Assembly (NCBI GenBank): GCA_022496805.1
Contig: CM040102.1
Span: 22,197,955-22,261,954, forward strand
Direction: 5' to 3'
Origin: Pohlia nutans
Taxonomy: Eukaryota > Streptophyta > Bryopsida > Bryales > Mniaceae
Length of the DNA stretch: 64,000 nt
The notes under the pieces: model-generated
Told to the model about the DNA's origin: nothing
What the model saw: the letters and a program-made list of their open reading frames with translations, nothing else
Databases searched by the model: none
Part shown: positions 36,720-48,597 of the stretch, piece after piece
How positions within the stretch are numbered: position 1 is the stretch's first letter
Layout of the letters: each line of letters begins with the position of its first letter
Program-made: the position numbers and the translations under genes

Positions 36720-37280
36720 TAACCCAAAACTGCGTGATCGTCAATTTTTGGGACAATTTGTAAAAATTTCATCTATGTTTCTTCATCCGTCATGCACTTT
36801 TCGCAACGTGGAATTTTTACTGTAGATATTATTAGAAGTTAGCTTCATGCACATATCAACCAATTAGAAAGGATATGATTTGTGAATTTTTTATGCCGTG
36901 GTTCATGTGGTAGTGGTTCACACAAAATTTCTAAGATTTCAGTGTAAAAGTGTTTTTTAAAAAGTCAACTCTTGAAACTAAGCAACCGAAAAATCTCCAA
37001 AAATCACTACACTTAAAGTATTACATTTGAACCAATCACAACAAATTTCATTCACAAATTGTCAATATCTTATTCATATTCAAATTACAGAAGAATTTTC
37101 AATTTTGAGTTTCAAATCTTATACAAAATATTGGTGATAGCAATCATAAATCTAACAATATGAATAGAATCTAATATTCATACATCAAGTTCAAAATATT
37201 CCTCTTAGTTGCATTTTAATTATAATGCATCTTTGCAAAATTGTCGAATTTGGAGATGGCTCTAAGCATTTAAGGGTTAA
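36720..37280. mobile_element. TTAA MITE, 561 bp
   Basis: TTAACCCAAAACTG on the left and GCATTTAAGGGTTAA on the right. Its 3' half resembles those of 45753-46353 and 60174-60761, so these belong to one family. Confidence 0.65.
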
Positions 37281-37471
37281 GGTACAATATTCAACAAAAT
37301 AAAAATAAAAAACATTTTTTAGTGTATGGAAAATTTCTTTGGCATCACATAAAATTAACACACACTTGTTGCAATGCAACATATTAACCTTGATGCAAAC
37401 ATGGATGATGAATTTGTTGAGAAGCTTCAAGGACCTGACGAGATGAGGGTTTTACAGAATGAATGAATTAG

Positions 37472-37605
37472 AAGCGGTTCATACTATGGCCGAAGGTCGA
37501 GTGTATCGATTTTCACCAATTATATTGTAAAAAAGCCATAAATTGACCTAACAAATTTCACACTAGAGGCCAAAGTCCAAAAGCCGTTGCCCTCCAAGAC
37601 ATTGT
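37472..37605. repeat. Inverted copy of the repeat at 37-190
   Basis: It has TATGGCCGAAGGTCGAG and CACTAGAGGCCAAAGTCC in inverted order relative to the window start. Confidence 0.55.
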
Positions 37606-37973
37606 TTATGAGTTTTGGCGGCGATGTGATGAACTCTCAAGGGAGAATTGGGGTTTTCATTTATGAAACTCAATTCTCCTTAGAGAGCTTGTTAATTTTT
37701 TCAATTTATATATTTAATCATATATTTTCAGTCTAAGACTTAGATAATGTAATAAAGCAATGCAGTGGAGCATTATTTTGAAAACTGAATCGAAAGAGAA
37801 TCTTCACTAAGATTCATTTTTTAAGGTAATAAAAGAATGACATTTGTATTCTATGAATTTTAGAACTACCATGTCATTGTCATGTAAACCTAGTTTTTAA
37901 TTGTAATTAGAGTGTAGTCCTATTGCAAAAGGGTGTTGGCTCCTATTGATCTGTTATATCATGTGAACTCTCG
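37606..37973. other. No gene recognised
   Basis: AT-rich spacer ending in the left target duplication of the SINE (AACTCTCG at 37966-37973). Confidence 0.4.
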
Positions 37974-38489
37974 AAGGCACCACGGGCCTTGGCTTGGTGG
38001 TTGAGGCTCATGGCCCCCAATGAGGAGGTTGTGGGTTCTATTCCCCATGCCGGCGTGGAGCTCACTACCATAGTCCACCCAACGATGGTGGGGGGTTCTT
38101 GGACATCAGGAATTTCGGACCCCACTGATTCTGCACTGATTCAGTGCGATTTCCGATATTTCAAGGGTTCGTACGATTTTCGCACTGATTCCGCATCGTT
38201 GCGTCATTCATCGCAACTACACTGATATGACACGATGTTCGTACAAGCGGATATAGTATTGATTCGACACGATTGATACATCCATTGAAAACGTATGAAT
38301 TCAGCACTCTTTATAGTCGTCAAATGTCGTGTTTTAATCGTCTTTAAAACTACACTGATTCAGTGCGTTTTTCGTGCGACATCATCTTTTCCATATCTAG
38401 ATTTTATTTTCTTTTTATATCTAAATTTCATCAAAATAGTATTATTAAAAAATATAAAATAAAATAAAATAATAATAAAATATAAAATA

Positions 38490-38650
38490 ATTACTTTCCT
38501 CGCTACCCACTTCAACTACACGGAAGTTGCCCGCACGTGCGGTGGGGCCCACCATAGCTTCCCAAGCTTTATCGCCAACGGTGGGATTTGAACTCTCAAC
38601 CTTCCGGTTGCCAATCAAGTTCCAAACCACCAAACCACCTCAAACTCTTC
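38490..38650 (-). mobile_element. Second tRNA-derived SINE, inside the DNA element
   Basis: On the minus strand an A-box-like TGGTTTGGTGG is followed by a B box GAGTTCAAATCCCACC (38580-38595), close to the tRNA T-arm consensus. The 3' side becomes T-rich near 38440-38490. It differs in sequence from the outer SINE. No target duplication could be defined. Confidence 0.55.
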
Positions 38651-38685
38651 ATGCATAGGATGGAACTCTTTTGGTAATTATCGAA

Positions 38686-39030
38686 TTTTTTTTTCAGCGG
38701 ACTTTGAATGTTTTTAACTATGTGAAAAAAACTTTTTTTCCAATTTTTTTTTTGCACTAGATTATGCAGGACGATTTCTATATCTAGGATTTTTTTCATA
38801 ATTTTTTGAATTTTTTAAGTTTTTGCCAAAATCGTGATGGCAGATCATGGCTGTGAGCTGTTTTTTTTTTTCAGCGGACTTTGAATGTTTTTAACTATGT
38901 GAAAAAAACTTTTTTTCCAAATTTTTTTTTGCACTAGATTATGCAGGACGTTTTCTATATCTAGGATTTTTTTCATAATATTTTGAATTTTATAAGTTTT
39001 TGCCAAAATCATGGTGGTTGTGAGCTATTT
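38686..39030 (+). repeat. Tandem duplication, period about 177 bp
   Basis: CAGCGGACTTTGAATG recurs at 38695 and 38872, and the following sequence through TTTTTGCCAAAATC is repeated with few changes. It lies inside the nested DNA element. Confidence 0.9.
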
Positions 39031-39250
39031 TTTTTTGCTTCTATGATGAAAAGTACAATGATGACCAATAATACCAAATTTGAATTCTAAAAATATAAAA
39101 TGTTATTTCTTTGAAATTTTAATGTGTATTGCTTCTAAACTCTATACATGTAGATCTAAAAATGTTTTGGGAAATTAAATCGGAAGTATAATTTAAAGAA
39201 GATTCTTGGAATATTCCAAATTATTCCAAAACAATATAAAATATTTTGAA

Positions 39251-39290
39251 AGATTCCAAAAGATTCCAAAAGATTCCAAAAGATTCCAAA
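39251..39290 (+). repeat. 10-bp tandem repeat, four copies
   Basis: Four exact copies of AGATTCCAAA inside the nested DNA element. Confidence 0.95.
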
Positions 39291-39926
39291 ATATATATTA
39301 AAATATTGTACACGGATGTCGTACGAAAATAATTTGCATTATAATAGATACTGAAATCGCACGAATATAATAAATGGCATTAATATGATACGTATACGAT
39401 ACTGAATTCGCATTAACTAAAACCGCACGTTATCCGTGTCTTATCAGCCATGTGATGTAAATATACGATTAACGCACGGATTCCGTGAAGCACGACTTTC
39501 GTGCGGAAACGACACTTTTTTGATAATCATTGAAAAGACACTGCATCGACACTCTAGTAATGCATGTCACTTCCGTACCGTAACGACATTTCTAAATGCA
39601 CGTATAACGTGTGGAATCAGTGTTTAACGATAAACGCACTGGATCAGTGCAGAATCAGTGGGGTCGGAAATTCTTGATGGACCTTGTTGTATGGGTACCT
39701 CAAAAGCCCTTTGGGGGGATACCATGTCCGGTATCTTCAAGGCACTAGGTGGCTAGCTAGGTAGTAGCATAGTGTGTCTCTATAGTGTCTATCCTCGAAA
39801 GGAGAGAGTAGTACTGTCCCAATTTCCCCTTGTCCAGTGGGCATCGGATCATTGGCATTACGAACGGACACGTCATTCACGCCGGCTCCTAAAAGGGACC
39901 GGAGTTTCTATCTATCTAAACTCTCG

Positions 39927-42026
39927 GCATGAATTGGGTTTGGACTACAAAGGTGGACTCTAGTGTGAACGGGTGCTAATTGTATGAACGAAAACTTGAC
40001 CAAATTAGTGTGTGTGACATTGGATGAAATTATGACACGGATGAAAATTGTGACAATCATACATCACGGAAATGGGACCCCTTTTTTCAATACATTTGCA
40101 GTACTGCATCAATGCTCATGGAGCCACTTAACAATAGATGATAAAATTCATACTTGTGCAGTACTGCAATTAAATTGTATTAAGCATATACTTTTGTTGT
40201 TCTGCTGTGGAGTATAAATGCAATATACAAACGCTACAAAATCAATTATGATACTGTACATAAACATTACTAAATTGTGGTACTCATTACATTAAACAAC
40301 ATTACTGCCTACATATGAAAAAATTGTATTTATAGTGTACTGTAATAACCCTATGAACTTAAAAGACATACATACAAAAATATTGTGCTTAGTGTGTTGC
40401 TAATATACTACAATGTTGTATGTTGTGCTTGCACATAAAAGATTTTTCTTATATGCATTAATAGTACTAGAATCGTACTGTAAAGTTGTTGTAGTTGTAC
40501 GCATTTCACATCAAATTGTTGTATCGCATACAAATTATTATTGTACTACAAAAATATTGTATGCAGTACTGCAATTTTAATGTGTAAATTTCCAAATTCA
40601 TTTGAATGATGCCATTTATTTCAATATTAATATTGAAAAATTCATATTAATATATATAACAAAAAGAAAATGCATTTGTAGTACAAAAATGCGGGAAGAG
40701 ACACAAAAAATATATATTCCTATTAAAAAAAACATTCACTTGTACATAGTTGCTACCTCTAAAATGCAACCTCTAGTCCAATCGGCAAGCAATAGTATTT
40801 GTATTTACTTAGATTAAATCAATTCAATGCCTTACAAACTTCGGCTTTTCACAATGCATTGTTTCAAACACGTCTCTTTAAAAAATCTATTATGTAACAT
40901 CTTCAATTGAGAGTGCCGTTTCGCCACCTACACGATAGAAGAAAGACAAAACCAAACAACGAGTGATTAGTTCAACATTAATTTGTCACACATGCTCAAC
41001 AAAATTAATCAATTTGATCAACTAAATCACTTATATATCAATTCAAAAAGCTAATATGTAAATATCTAAGACATTTATGTTTGAAAAGCCATTTGAAAAA
41101 AACCAAAAACGTGAAAAGAGAAGTTCTATTGAGACCATACTTCTTGCATCCAAGTGACATCAAAAGCATTTAATCAACATAGTGGACTCAATTTCTTAGT
41201 TGAATCTCAAAATTCAACAATCTATCACTGTCAACAGCTTCACCTCAATAGATGTTATTCCTCACTTCCCGCCATCGTCACTAACAACTAGTTCAAAATA
41301 TATTCCATGGCTATCAAGTACCAGTGCATGCAATGCATCATTGCTTGGAGTCTGTATCGGCATTGGGGCCTCTCAAATGACTTCAAAAAATACAACAATG
41401 AACATTATCCGCATGCTAAATTACCTGATAGAAAGCCAAAATCTGCAAAGTCCTGTTCTTTGAAGTTTCAAGGTCCATTTCAAGAATAGAAACGTAATCT
41501 CGGACCTACAACATTATCCAACATATTTCAGAAAACCCGCAAACTTTTACTACAGTTGGTTAGTTGAAGCATATATGTCAAAGACTAGGGCTATAATCTG
41601 AGTATAGAGATAATGCTAAGTGGTATAAAACTGTTTCAAGATGTCAAACAAATAGAGCTTGTAACCTGAATTTGCTTGGTGAAAAGATGATATCACTAAC
41701 TTACATTATTTGTCCAGCTCCATTATTTGTCTGGGCCTTAATCATCCCACCAAGAGTGAAGCATCAAGATAAGACCCACTAATATGATTCTTACATGAAC
41801 GTACAGTCTCTGAAAGAAGAGAACTAAGAAGTTGTTTGTGCTGGAGCTCACAGTTTGCTCCTAAAATGCGCACCACTAGAAATTTTAATAAAGACGAGGT
41901 AGTACATTTAGGACAATAAAGAGAACCTGCCGAACTGGAAGGTAAGAATCTAGCATTTCAGATTGGATTATACCATAAGAAAACTCATAACACTTTTAAT
42001 TTAGGGTGGCGGTTTTAAATCAGTAC
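39927..42026. other. No gene recognised
   Basis: AT-rich DNA, rich in GTACTGCA/TGCAGTAC and ATTGTA words near 40100-40600. It may contain introns or the continuation of the exons at 42027-42550, but no further exon is visible. Confidence 0.4.
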
Positions 42027-42550
42027 CAAACGAAGAGCTTGCTTGTGGATGCGCTGTAACGCATTTGTCCAACGCCGCAACACTTCAGATACATCTAGTG
42101 GAGAAGCATCCCTTCCATTTCTTTCATCTAGTTTGCTGCACGTATCATTGCACATTCCATCATTTGCTGTAGCATCAACCTGAAGTGACTGACTCCTGTT
42201 TTCTTCAGGTCGCCGACTAAAGCTAGAATGATAAGACAACGAGTCCACACAAGGACGTCCAGCATCCTGATCCATTGAAGCCCGCAACATTGTGGCATCT
42301 ATCCTGAACTTGCAAAAAAAAAAAACCTTACAGATGAAGCTGCGGTGTCTTTGAGCAGGTCAAAATATATTGAATCGGCTGGAATAAGACGCAGAAGATC
42401 GTATGAACGTGAAAATAAAAAGCTTCAAGCTTCAAGTTAATTATTTGGCAATGAGTGCTACCATCTCAAAGGACTGCACAACAAAGTACCTGTGCTCTCT
42501 GTGGGCAATCAAGTCCTTAATAGGCCCAACTGTCACCTTAGCACTGTGTT
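42027..42550 (-). pseudogene. Two exons resembling augmin subunit 6 (partial)
   Basis: Exon 42490-42550 encodes GPIKDLIAHREHR. Exon 42027-42303 continues in frame with IDATMLRASMDQDAGRP and ends SEVLRRWTNALQRIHKQALRL. Both have correct splice signals (CAG acceptors, GT donors), and the split Arg codon joins perfectly. As I recall it, the IKDLIAHREHR block and a late RW-x-ALQRIHKQ block occur in plant AUG6, a subunit of the augmin complex that nucleates microtubules from existing ones. No other AUG6 exons are visible within the next kilobases on either side. It is either a fragment or part of a gene with unrecognised exons. Identity is moderately supported and functionality is doubtful. Confidence 0.5.
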
Positions 42551-42904
42551 CTGCAACATAAAACCCAAAGCAGAAAATGAATCCTGAGCACACAGATTAT
42601 TTTACTAGATTCTGACACCAAGTCCATGTATGACTGCCTAGGAAAATGTTCACTCAAAATCATGATGAATTTAGCTGAGCTAAAGGTGATATTTAGAATG
42701 GAACCGATACTGAAATGTGTAACCAAGAACAATGTATTTGGACCACTAGCAGACATTACATAGCACACGCATTCTCGAAGTAAAATCTATCACAAGCGTA
42801 CCTGGGATGTATCAGATGAAGTCTATGAATTGTCCCCATAGCTCAAGATTAACACTTATTTACATAATGATACATGTTTATGTATAAATAAAAGATTCGA
42901 AGAT

Positions 42905-43059
42905 TTATTCCTCCGAGGAAGAGCCGGATCCCACATCCGTCCCTAGCACGTCGTGTAGCGTGGGTTCTCCAATATGCTCAACCTCGTGTATCACATTTAT
43001 CCTCCTGATCGAATGGATGTTCAAAACTTTCTTGAGAGGTTTGCAAATCTCACGGACCT
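42905..43059 (-). CDS. Possible terminal exon of unknown protein
   Basis: A TTATCTGCAG acceptor precedes a frame encoding VREICKPLKKVLNIHSI, then GEPTLHDVLGTD and an acidic, serine-rich end before TAA. Its phase matches the donor of the CAP-D2-like exon at 43489-43735, so a transcript could join them and end here. I do not recognise the peptide. It may be a true exon or chance. Confidence 0.3.
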
Positions 43060-43488
43060 GCAGATAAGAGACAAGGACAACACATAAGTGAAGTTTGAAA
43101 TTCAAAAGGTGAACATCAATTCAAACCTTGACCTAGTGTAATTAAACCTTGAGCTACAAAACTTGCAAATAGCAATAAATACTGAATACTTGGAGTTTTT
43201 AAGATTTGAAAGGTAGAGTGCAAACTAGACTTGATAAAATTCATTTTCTTAGTTGGGTGTATTTGCAAAAAAATTCATCTTCAAGATCAAAAAATTTGAC
43301 CCTTAGTCCTTTCAGGGTTAAGCATCAAAATTGAGCAAGTGCCATGTTGGAACAACAGATCCACAGAACCTGCACCTCCGAGGAACATATTTTTCCATCA
43401 TTGAGGAACCTGTGAGTGGAATGGTAAAATCCAGAAGCAAGCTCTAAATAGGCAGACAAAATCACTTTAAAAATAGTTGGTGACATAC

Positions 43489-43897
43489 CTTTCCAGAAGG
43501 AACTTTTGTCGCTGGCTCTGGCTCTGCAGCTTCCTCCACAACGAGGATGAAGTGCAAGAAATAAGAGTATATCTTCAATGCATTCCGGTGTGATTGCATC
43601 TGCTGCAGCATATATGCAGCATCCTCGCTTGACTCACCCGACGCATATGATATTGCCGCAATAGAAGGGTTAAGCACTGCAAAATTGGAGCATAGGCTCT
43701 CAACCAAGCTCCCTCTCGCGGGTGACTCTAAGACCCTAAACCCTAAACCCTCTAAGACGTGAAATAAAAGACACATGTGTCAAAGCCAAAGCTAAACCCT
43801 ACCTGACAAGAGAGTAAACTTGATCAAAAATGCTCTGATCCTCGATGCACCACACCTCCTTCCCAGCCAATTCATAAGCCACACCTGCCAGATACCT
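43489..43897 (-). pseudogene. Condensin subunit CAP-D2 N-terminal exons (partial)
   Basis: Exon A (43803-43897) encodes YELAGKEVWCIEDQ and SIFDQVYSLVR. Exon B (43489-43735) encodes SLVESLCSNFAVLNPSI and SHRNALKIYSYFLHFILVVEE, ending in a proper donor (AAG then GTATGT). These match in order the N-terminal region of plant condensin complex subunit 1 (CAP-D2), a HEAT-repeat protein needed for mitotic chromosome compaction. The split Arg codon joins correctly with acceptor TTTAG. The next conserved exon (the lysine-rich stretch and W-x-W of the family) and the more than 1000-residue HEAT body are not found downstream. The first 40 or so residues are not seen either. A 5' fragment is the best reading. 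Confidence 0.65.
43734..43752. repeat. Telomere-like CCCTAAA repeats
   Basis: CCCTAAACCCTAAACCCTC, two and a half plant telomere units, lies in the intron between the two CAP-D2-like exons and supplies the TTTAG acceptor. It could be an interstitial telomeric relic or a telo-box. Confidence 0.8.
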
Positions 43898-44530
43898 CTG
43901 GATGTCAGTTTACCAGTGCCACTTTATGACGAGAAAGAACTCCCCTCGACAGGGCGAGGCTTTCGGGAGAGCTTTCGACTTTTGGAAGAGCTTTCGACTG
44001 GGCAGGAGCGAACTTCTACAATAGAGCTTTCACACTCCAGCTCCGAATTTCTCTATGAAGTAAATAACTAACAAATTTGTAGGAAAGACGCAACTATGCA
44101 ATGCCTCGGTCTGTTCGTAACGTCTTGAGAAAAAACAGACTGACACCATTTGATCTTCCATCAACACGTTCATTCTCAAAAAAATTGTGACATCTACTAA
44201 CTTCAGCGCCTTTCTTCTTACCCTGCGGCTCCCCGAACCCCTTCGCCGCCCGCACTTCCACTCCTCGTTCTCGCGAGTCATATTGAGAGTGAAAACGTCA
44301 CTGAAGAAGTCAGACGCTCCGCGAAACGTGACACAGCAAGGACGTGATACTGAACTGAAGGTGCGGCAGTGCATGGGAATGACGGCGGCCAAGCTGCCAG
44401 CTTTCAGTTGCCAGTTGTAGCATGTCGGTCCACACTCCGCAGTTCTCTTAAACTGGCATGGATACACTAATTTACATAAACATGTTGTAAGTTAGATACC
44501 CTAATTTACATAAAGATGTTGTAAATTTTT
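43898..44530. other. GC-richer stretch, possibly a 5' gene region
   Basis: The stretch 44200-44420 is clearly more GC-rich than its surroundings and holds a 145-codon minus-strand ORF (44030-44467) without known domains. It could be the promoter or first exon of the CAP-D2-like gene. A 34-bp direct repeat (44462 and 44496, CTAATTTACATAAA) follows. Confidence 0.35.
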
Positions 44531-45752
44531 ACGGTTGCCCAATTTTTTTACCCTCTATATTGGTCAAGCTAGATGGGATCTTTCAATGGTATTGGAATCA
44601 ATGTATTTTGTAATTTTTTTTGTCGAGAGTAAAAATCTATAATATTTTCAAATTTTATAATTATCTAACACTAATCTACCTATTTAGTGTACTAGAATTA
44701 TTATTTTTATTTCCACTTTTATTTCATTGATGTTTAACTGACACACTACATTTACCTGGTCTAACCTCAACACTTTCTCACATTTTAAATATATGTTATT
44801 ATTATTATTATTATTATTTTGATATTACGCAACTTATGTTTTATTGTTCAAGCGAACAACACTTAATTTTTCACAATTATTTAAATCATGATAAATTTTA
44901 TAATATTTTTCAAAGCTTCTCTCTTGTAACACTATTTGTAATTTCAAAAATGTTTTAAATAGTCTTAGATTTTTAGGAAAACTGTAGATAACAATGATGA
45001 ACAACAAAGTGTAGGTGGCATGCTTCTCGAGCTCAAATAATAATAAAAATTTATTGAAAAGCTTTTTCTGCATTATTTATTAGAATATTAGTGAAAAGCA
45101 AGTTTCATAATTTCCAAGAATGTTGAGCAAATTAGACTAGAAAGAAAGAGATAATTTCCACACTTTCGTAGTTCGGACCGTTTTCATTTGAAATTAGGAA
45201 TTAGGTGTAAATGAGCGTTTCAATAAAAAAAAACTACCGAACATGGCCCCACAAGGCTTCTTGCACGTTGAAGGGTTAAGCTTAACTCCAAAAAGAATGT
45301 CAGTTTCTATTGGTTTTAATCATCATTTTCTTCTTGAATATTTTTTTCTCTTGACAGCAAATACCAATTTGAACATTACAAAAAATAATTAAATAATGTT
45401 TTTGACCAAAATAATTGTAATAAACTTGATATGGCATCTTTATTTCTATGTGCTTAAAGAAAAAAATACAAAAGCTCCAATTCTCTCCGCTCTACGGGTC
45501 ACGTTTGAGGTGACACGTTGTTAAATCAAATAAGACACAAAGGGCTACGTTACATCACATTATTTGAAGATGGAATGGAAGAATCATGAGAAGAGCATTC
45601 AAGGATGTGAAATGCTAGGTTACAACATAAGAAGGTTACAACATAAGAAGGTTACATCTTAGAAACCCTGCCCTAAAATTGTTGGTTTGCTTATAAACCT
45701 TTCAACCATTGAAAAGTCACAAGTGGTATTTATAGTTGTCAATACTATTTCT
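44531..45752. other. No gene recognised
   Basis: AT-rich DNA. GCACGTTGAAGGGTTAAG at about 45263-45281 looks like an orphan right end of a TTAA MITE. Confidence 0.4.
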
Positions 45753-46353
45753 TTAACCCCTCAAGGCCCAAGGGAATTCTGTACTATTTAAAAAAACCTC
45801 ACATTTGACTGCAATTATCTCTTGTACAGTGGGGTCCAAGGTAGAATGGCGTTTTTGGTTTCGCAGTGAAAAAAAAATTCAAGTCTGCCCACTTTGAAAG
45901 CCTCCCGACGGCTCAAAAATTGGTATTTTACCACGAAAGTTATACCAAAGACTTATCTTTAAGTTAGTTATATGTATGCCAAATTTCAAGACCAAAAGAT
46001 TCACCGAAAAAAAGTTATTCAAAATCTACCAACATTGGTAGCTGTGGAAATTTCTAAAATTCACCGCATCAGGAGTATCTCATTTCAACAAAAAATTCAA
46101 AATTTTTATTCAACCAATGTTAATATTCTGTTTGAAATCAATGCCAAAGGAATTTTTAATATTAACTTTCAAGTTTATAACAAAAATATTAGGGATAGCA
46201 TTAGTAGATCTTATCATATGGATGGAATCTAAACTTTGAAATCTACAACTTCAATTTGTACATCTAAACCAAAATATTCCTCCAAATAGTACTTTATAAT
46301 AGTTATCATGAAATTGTCAATTCTAAAAACACCTTGTCACCTTTAGGGGTTAA
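45753..46353. mobile_element. TTAA MITE, 601 bp, with foldback-arm insert
   Basis: It runs from TTAACCCCTCAAGGCCC to CACCTTTAGGGGTTAA. The part from about 45826 (TACAGTGGGGTCCAAGG) to about 46050 is a single arm of the foldback repeat seen in both orientations at 53407-54403. The remaining 3' half matches 60174-60761. Confidence 0.75.
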
Positions 46354-47995
46354 AGAGAAACATTTTTTTTAGTTCATAGGACACTCAATTAAATATAAAA
46401 AATTGAAGTCCTTTAGCTTTTGGATTCACTCACCATGTGTCATTTGTTTCTTTTATCAAACATCATTTAGAGCTAGAAATAACAATAGAAAGATAATATC
46501 ATCAAAATTATTCTTTTTTATAATTTGCAATTTCTTCCTTCCAAAATCTACTTCTTCCCTCATAACCTATGCTCTACCTACTTTTCTTTTCAATATTTGA
46601 TTACCTCGTTTCTATCTCCAAAACTCGCTATTCATACTTGGATAATCCTCATGATTTTTAACAAAATCTTGCCATTAGTGTTGAAAAAAGGTGTAGGTTT
46701 CATAAGATTATAGTTCATCACATTGTGGACTTGTTGTTTTTAAATTCAACATTAGACAATAACTACATAGTTCCACAAAACAAATTCCAGTTGAGGACGA
46801 CAGCATGTACGAGTCTTTGGCTCGAGAATTACACATGCTAGAAATTATATTCAAGTGAAATAATGGTTGCAATAAAAATAAGAATAAAAATAATATACGA
46901 ATAGATTGAAAGTTTGTTGATATTATTCCAATGACAACGTTAGACGGAACTTGTTTTTCTCAATCCTTGTCAACCAGAGGGTCTTGTTATTGTTCCTTCT
47001 TGTTATTGTTCAATTTAGTTCATGTACAGTCGAAGTTTGATAATGTCACTATTGTTAATGGAACACCTTGATATTGTCACTTAAAACTTTGAAACCGAAT
47101 TTCCTAGTGTAAAACTCCCTCGTTATTATCCCTATCATCCTTGATAATGTCATTATATTTTTTCAAAACTTGTAGTGTGAATGTGATATTATCAAGTAGT
47201 ACAGATGAAAAAAAAGGCCGGATGGATGATGTTGGCATCTCCATCCGCCTTTCCATCTGGGTCTTTGTTTGCTTAGAGCGTATACGGGGTTTGAGAGGTA
47301 CTGAGGTATATGAAGAATTCTCATCTTTATTATTTTCTTCTGTACATTGCAATTTTTCTTTGATTTTCTACTTATTTTTTTGATAATATCACATTATGCA
47401 CAAATCTTCTAAATGTGACATTATCAAGAATGTCACACCCTGTTTATATCTCACTTTTTGGCGAAACGAATGGTGTGACATTATCAAGGTTAAACTGTAA
47501 ACCATTCTATTTTGTCTTTGTTAAGGTCAACGTTGTGTTCAGTAACCTAGCCTTTCACATCCGTAGATGGCCGTACAAAGATTTTCCTATTTTCTCCTCT
47601 ACAGCCATTGCATTTTGTTTTTATATATATTGTTATTATTATGAAGTAACAGGTAACCTAGACTTGCACGTTCTTTTAGTTTCATGACCTTTCATATCCT
47701 TTCATGTTGTCATGGTCGGGTAGAGAAAAGTTCAACTCTAATAAATAAAAACTCTTTAAGGATTACAACTCGAAAACCAAACTTGGCCTCTCAAAAAAGA
47801 TATTACCTTTTTGATAACACAAATAAGTTTCAAATATATGTGGGTATAGTGTACCGTGTGTGAAGTTTCAACCAATTGTTCATCAATGCAAAAACGCGAC
47901 ATTCACTCGCATGTGGGCTCAGTAGTAGGTTATGTTATGATCAACCGAAGTCTTGACTGACTAATATGAAACATATATTGACATCTATCTATACA
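46354..47995. other. No gene recognised; GTGACATTATCAA words
   Basis: Words of the type TTGATAATGTCAC and GTGACATTATCAA recur in both orientations at about 47038, 47147, 47384, 47420 and 47477. They suggest a decayed inverted-repeat element at 47037-47488. No coding content recognised. Confidence 0.4.
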
Positions 47996-48277
47996 TTAAC
48001 TCCTAAACACTCAAACAACCATTTTATGGTTGTAGCCTTAATCTCACAGGCTAGCCGAACCCCAAAAAAAATTGTACAATAATTTTTACTTTTTTAAATA
48101 TTGCATCACGTGTACTTTCCAACGCACTTTGAATCATGGCAATTCTAGTTAAACTACGCCCGGGAGAATTTTTCACAGTGGATCATTGCAACAAATTTTA
48201 TAACAGTTATAAAATTTGCTATTTGGGAAAGTAATGATGTTCTCTCCATCATATTTTTTTATTTTTTTTATTTTTTT

Positions 48278-48310
<33 letters not shown>

Positions 48311-48597
48311 TTTATTTTTATTTTTATTTTTGAAGCTAGCATTACATAACCCAACTTTGACCAACCATACTAAATAAAATCAAGAATTTAAATTTATAAA
48401 AAAATTCAAAGGTTAATGCTTTTAAATTCATTAAATTTTTATCTAAAGTTGTTTTTGGAAGTTTGACCATACAAATATTTTTTAGAGACAATGCTCTATA
48501 TTTTGTCTCCTGAACAAAACTTCATCAAACATATGGAAAGCACATATTATAACACATCTATGTTATGTCCAATACCCCTTGGGCTTTTAGGGGTTAA
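47996..48597. mobile_element. TTAA MITE, 602 bp
   Basis: Left end TTAACTCCTAAACACTC, right end GGGCTTTTAGGGGTTAA. The interior includes a long T/A simple tract (about 48246-48330). Its right half resembles about 56660-56893. Confidence 0.65.

Larger units (their letters stand above)
38105..39678. mobile_element. 1.57-kb inverted-repeat DNA element nested in the SINE
   Basis: The left end reads ATCAGGAATTTCGGACCCCA and the right end is its inverse (reverse complement ATCAAGAATTTCCGACCCCA). Inverted similarity extends over about 40 bp including ACTGATTCTGCACTGATTC. GGAC flanks both sides (38101-38104 and 39679-39682). Subterminal words such as CACTGATTCAGTGCG recur in both orientations. No ORF is seen; superfamily unassigned. 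Confidence 0.8.
37974..39918 (+). mobile_element. tRNA-derived SINE interrupted by a DNA element
   Basis: The head has an A box TGGCTTGGTGG (37990-38000) and a B box GGTTCTATTCC (38034-38044), the RNA polymerase III promoter spacing of a tRNA-derived SINE. The body resumes at 39679 and ends in a short CTAT tail. AACTCTCG flanks it on both sides (37966-37973 and 39919-39926). Without the insert the SINE is about 360 bp. Its 3' part is shared with 36337-36617. Confidence 0.8.

Noticed and set aside
37990..38044. Possible tRNA gene
   Set aside because: A and B boxes are present, but there is no acceptor stem or anticodon arm, and target duplications plus a tail show a SINE.
44030..44467. 145-codon minus-strand ORF as a protein gene
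   Set aside because: No recognisable domain, no homology to the CAP-D2 N-terminus in its frame, and the GC-rich context alone explains it.
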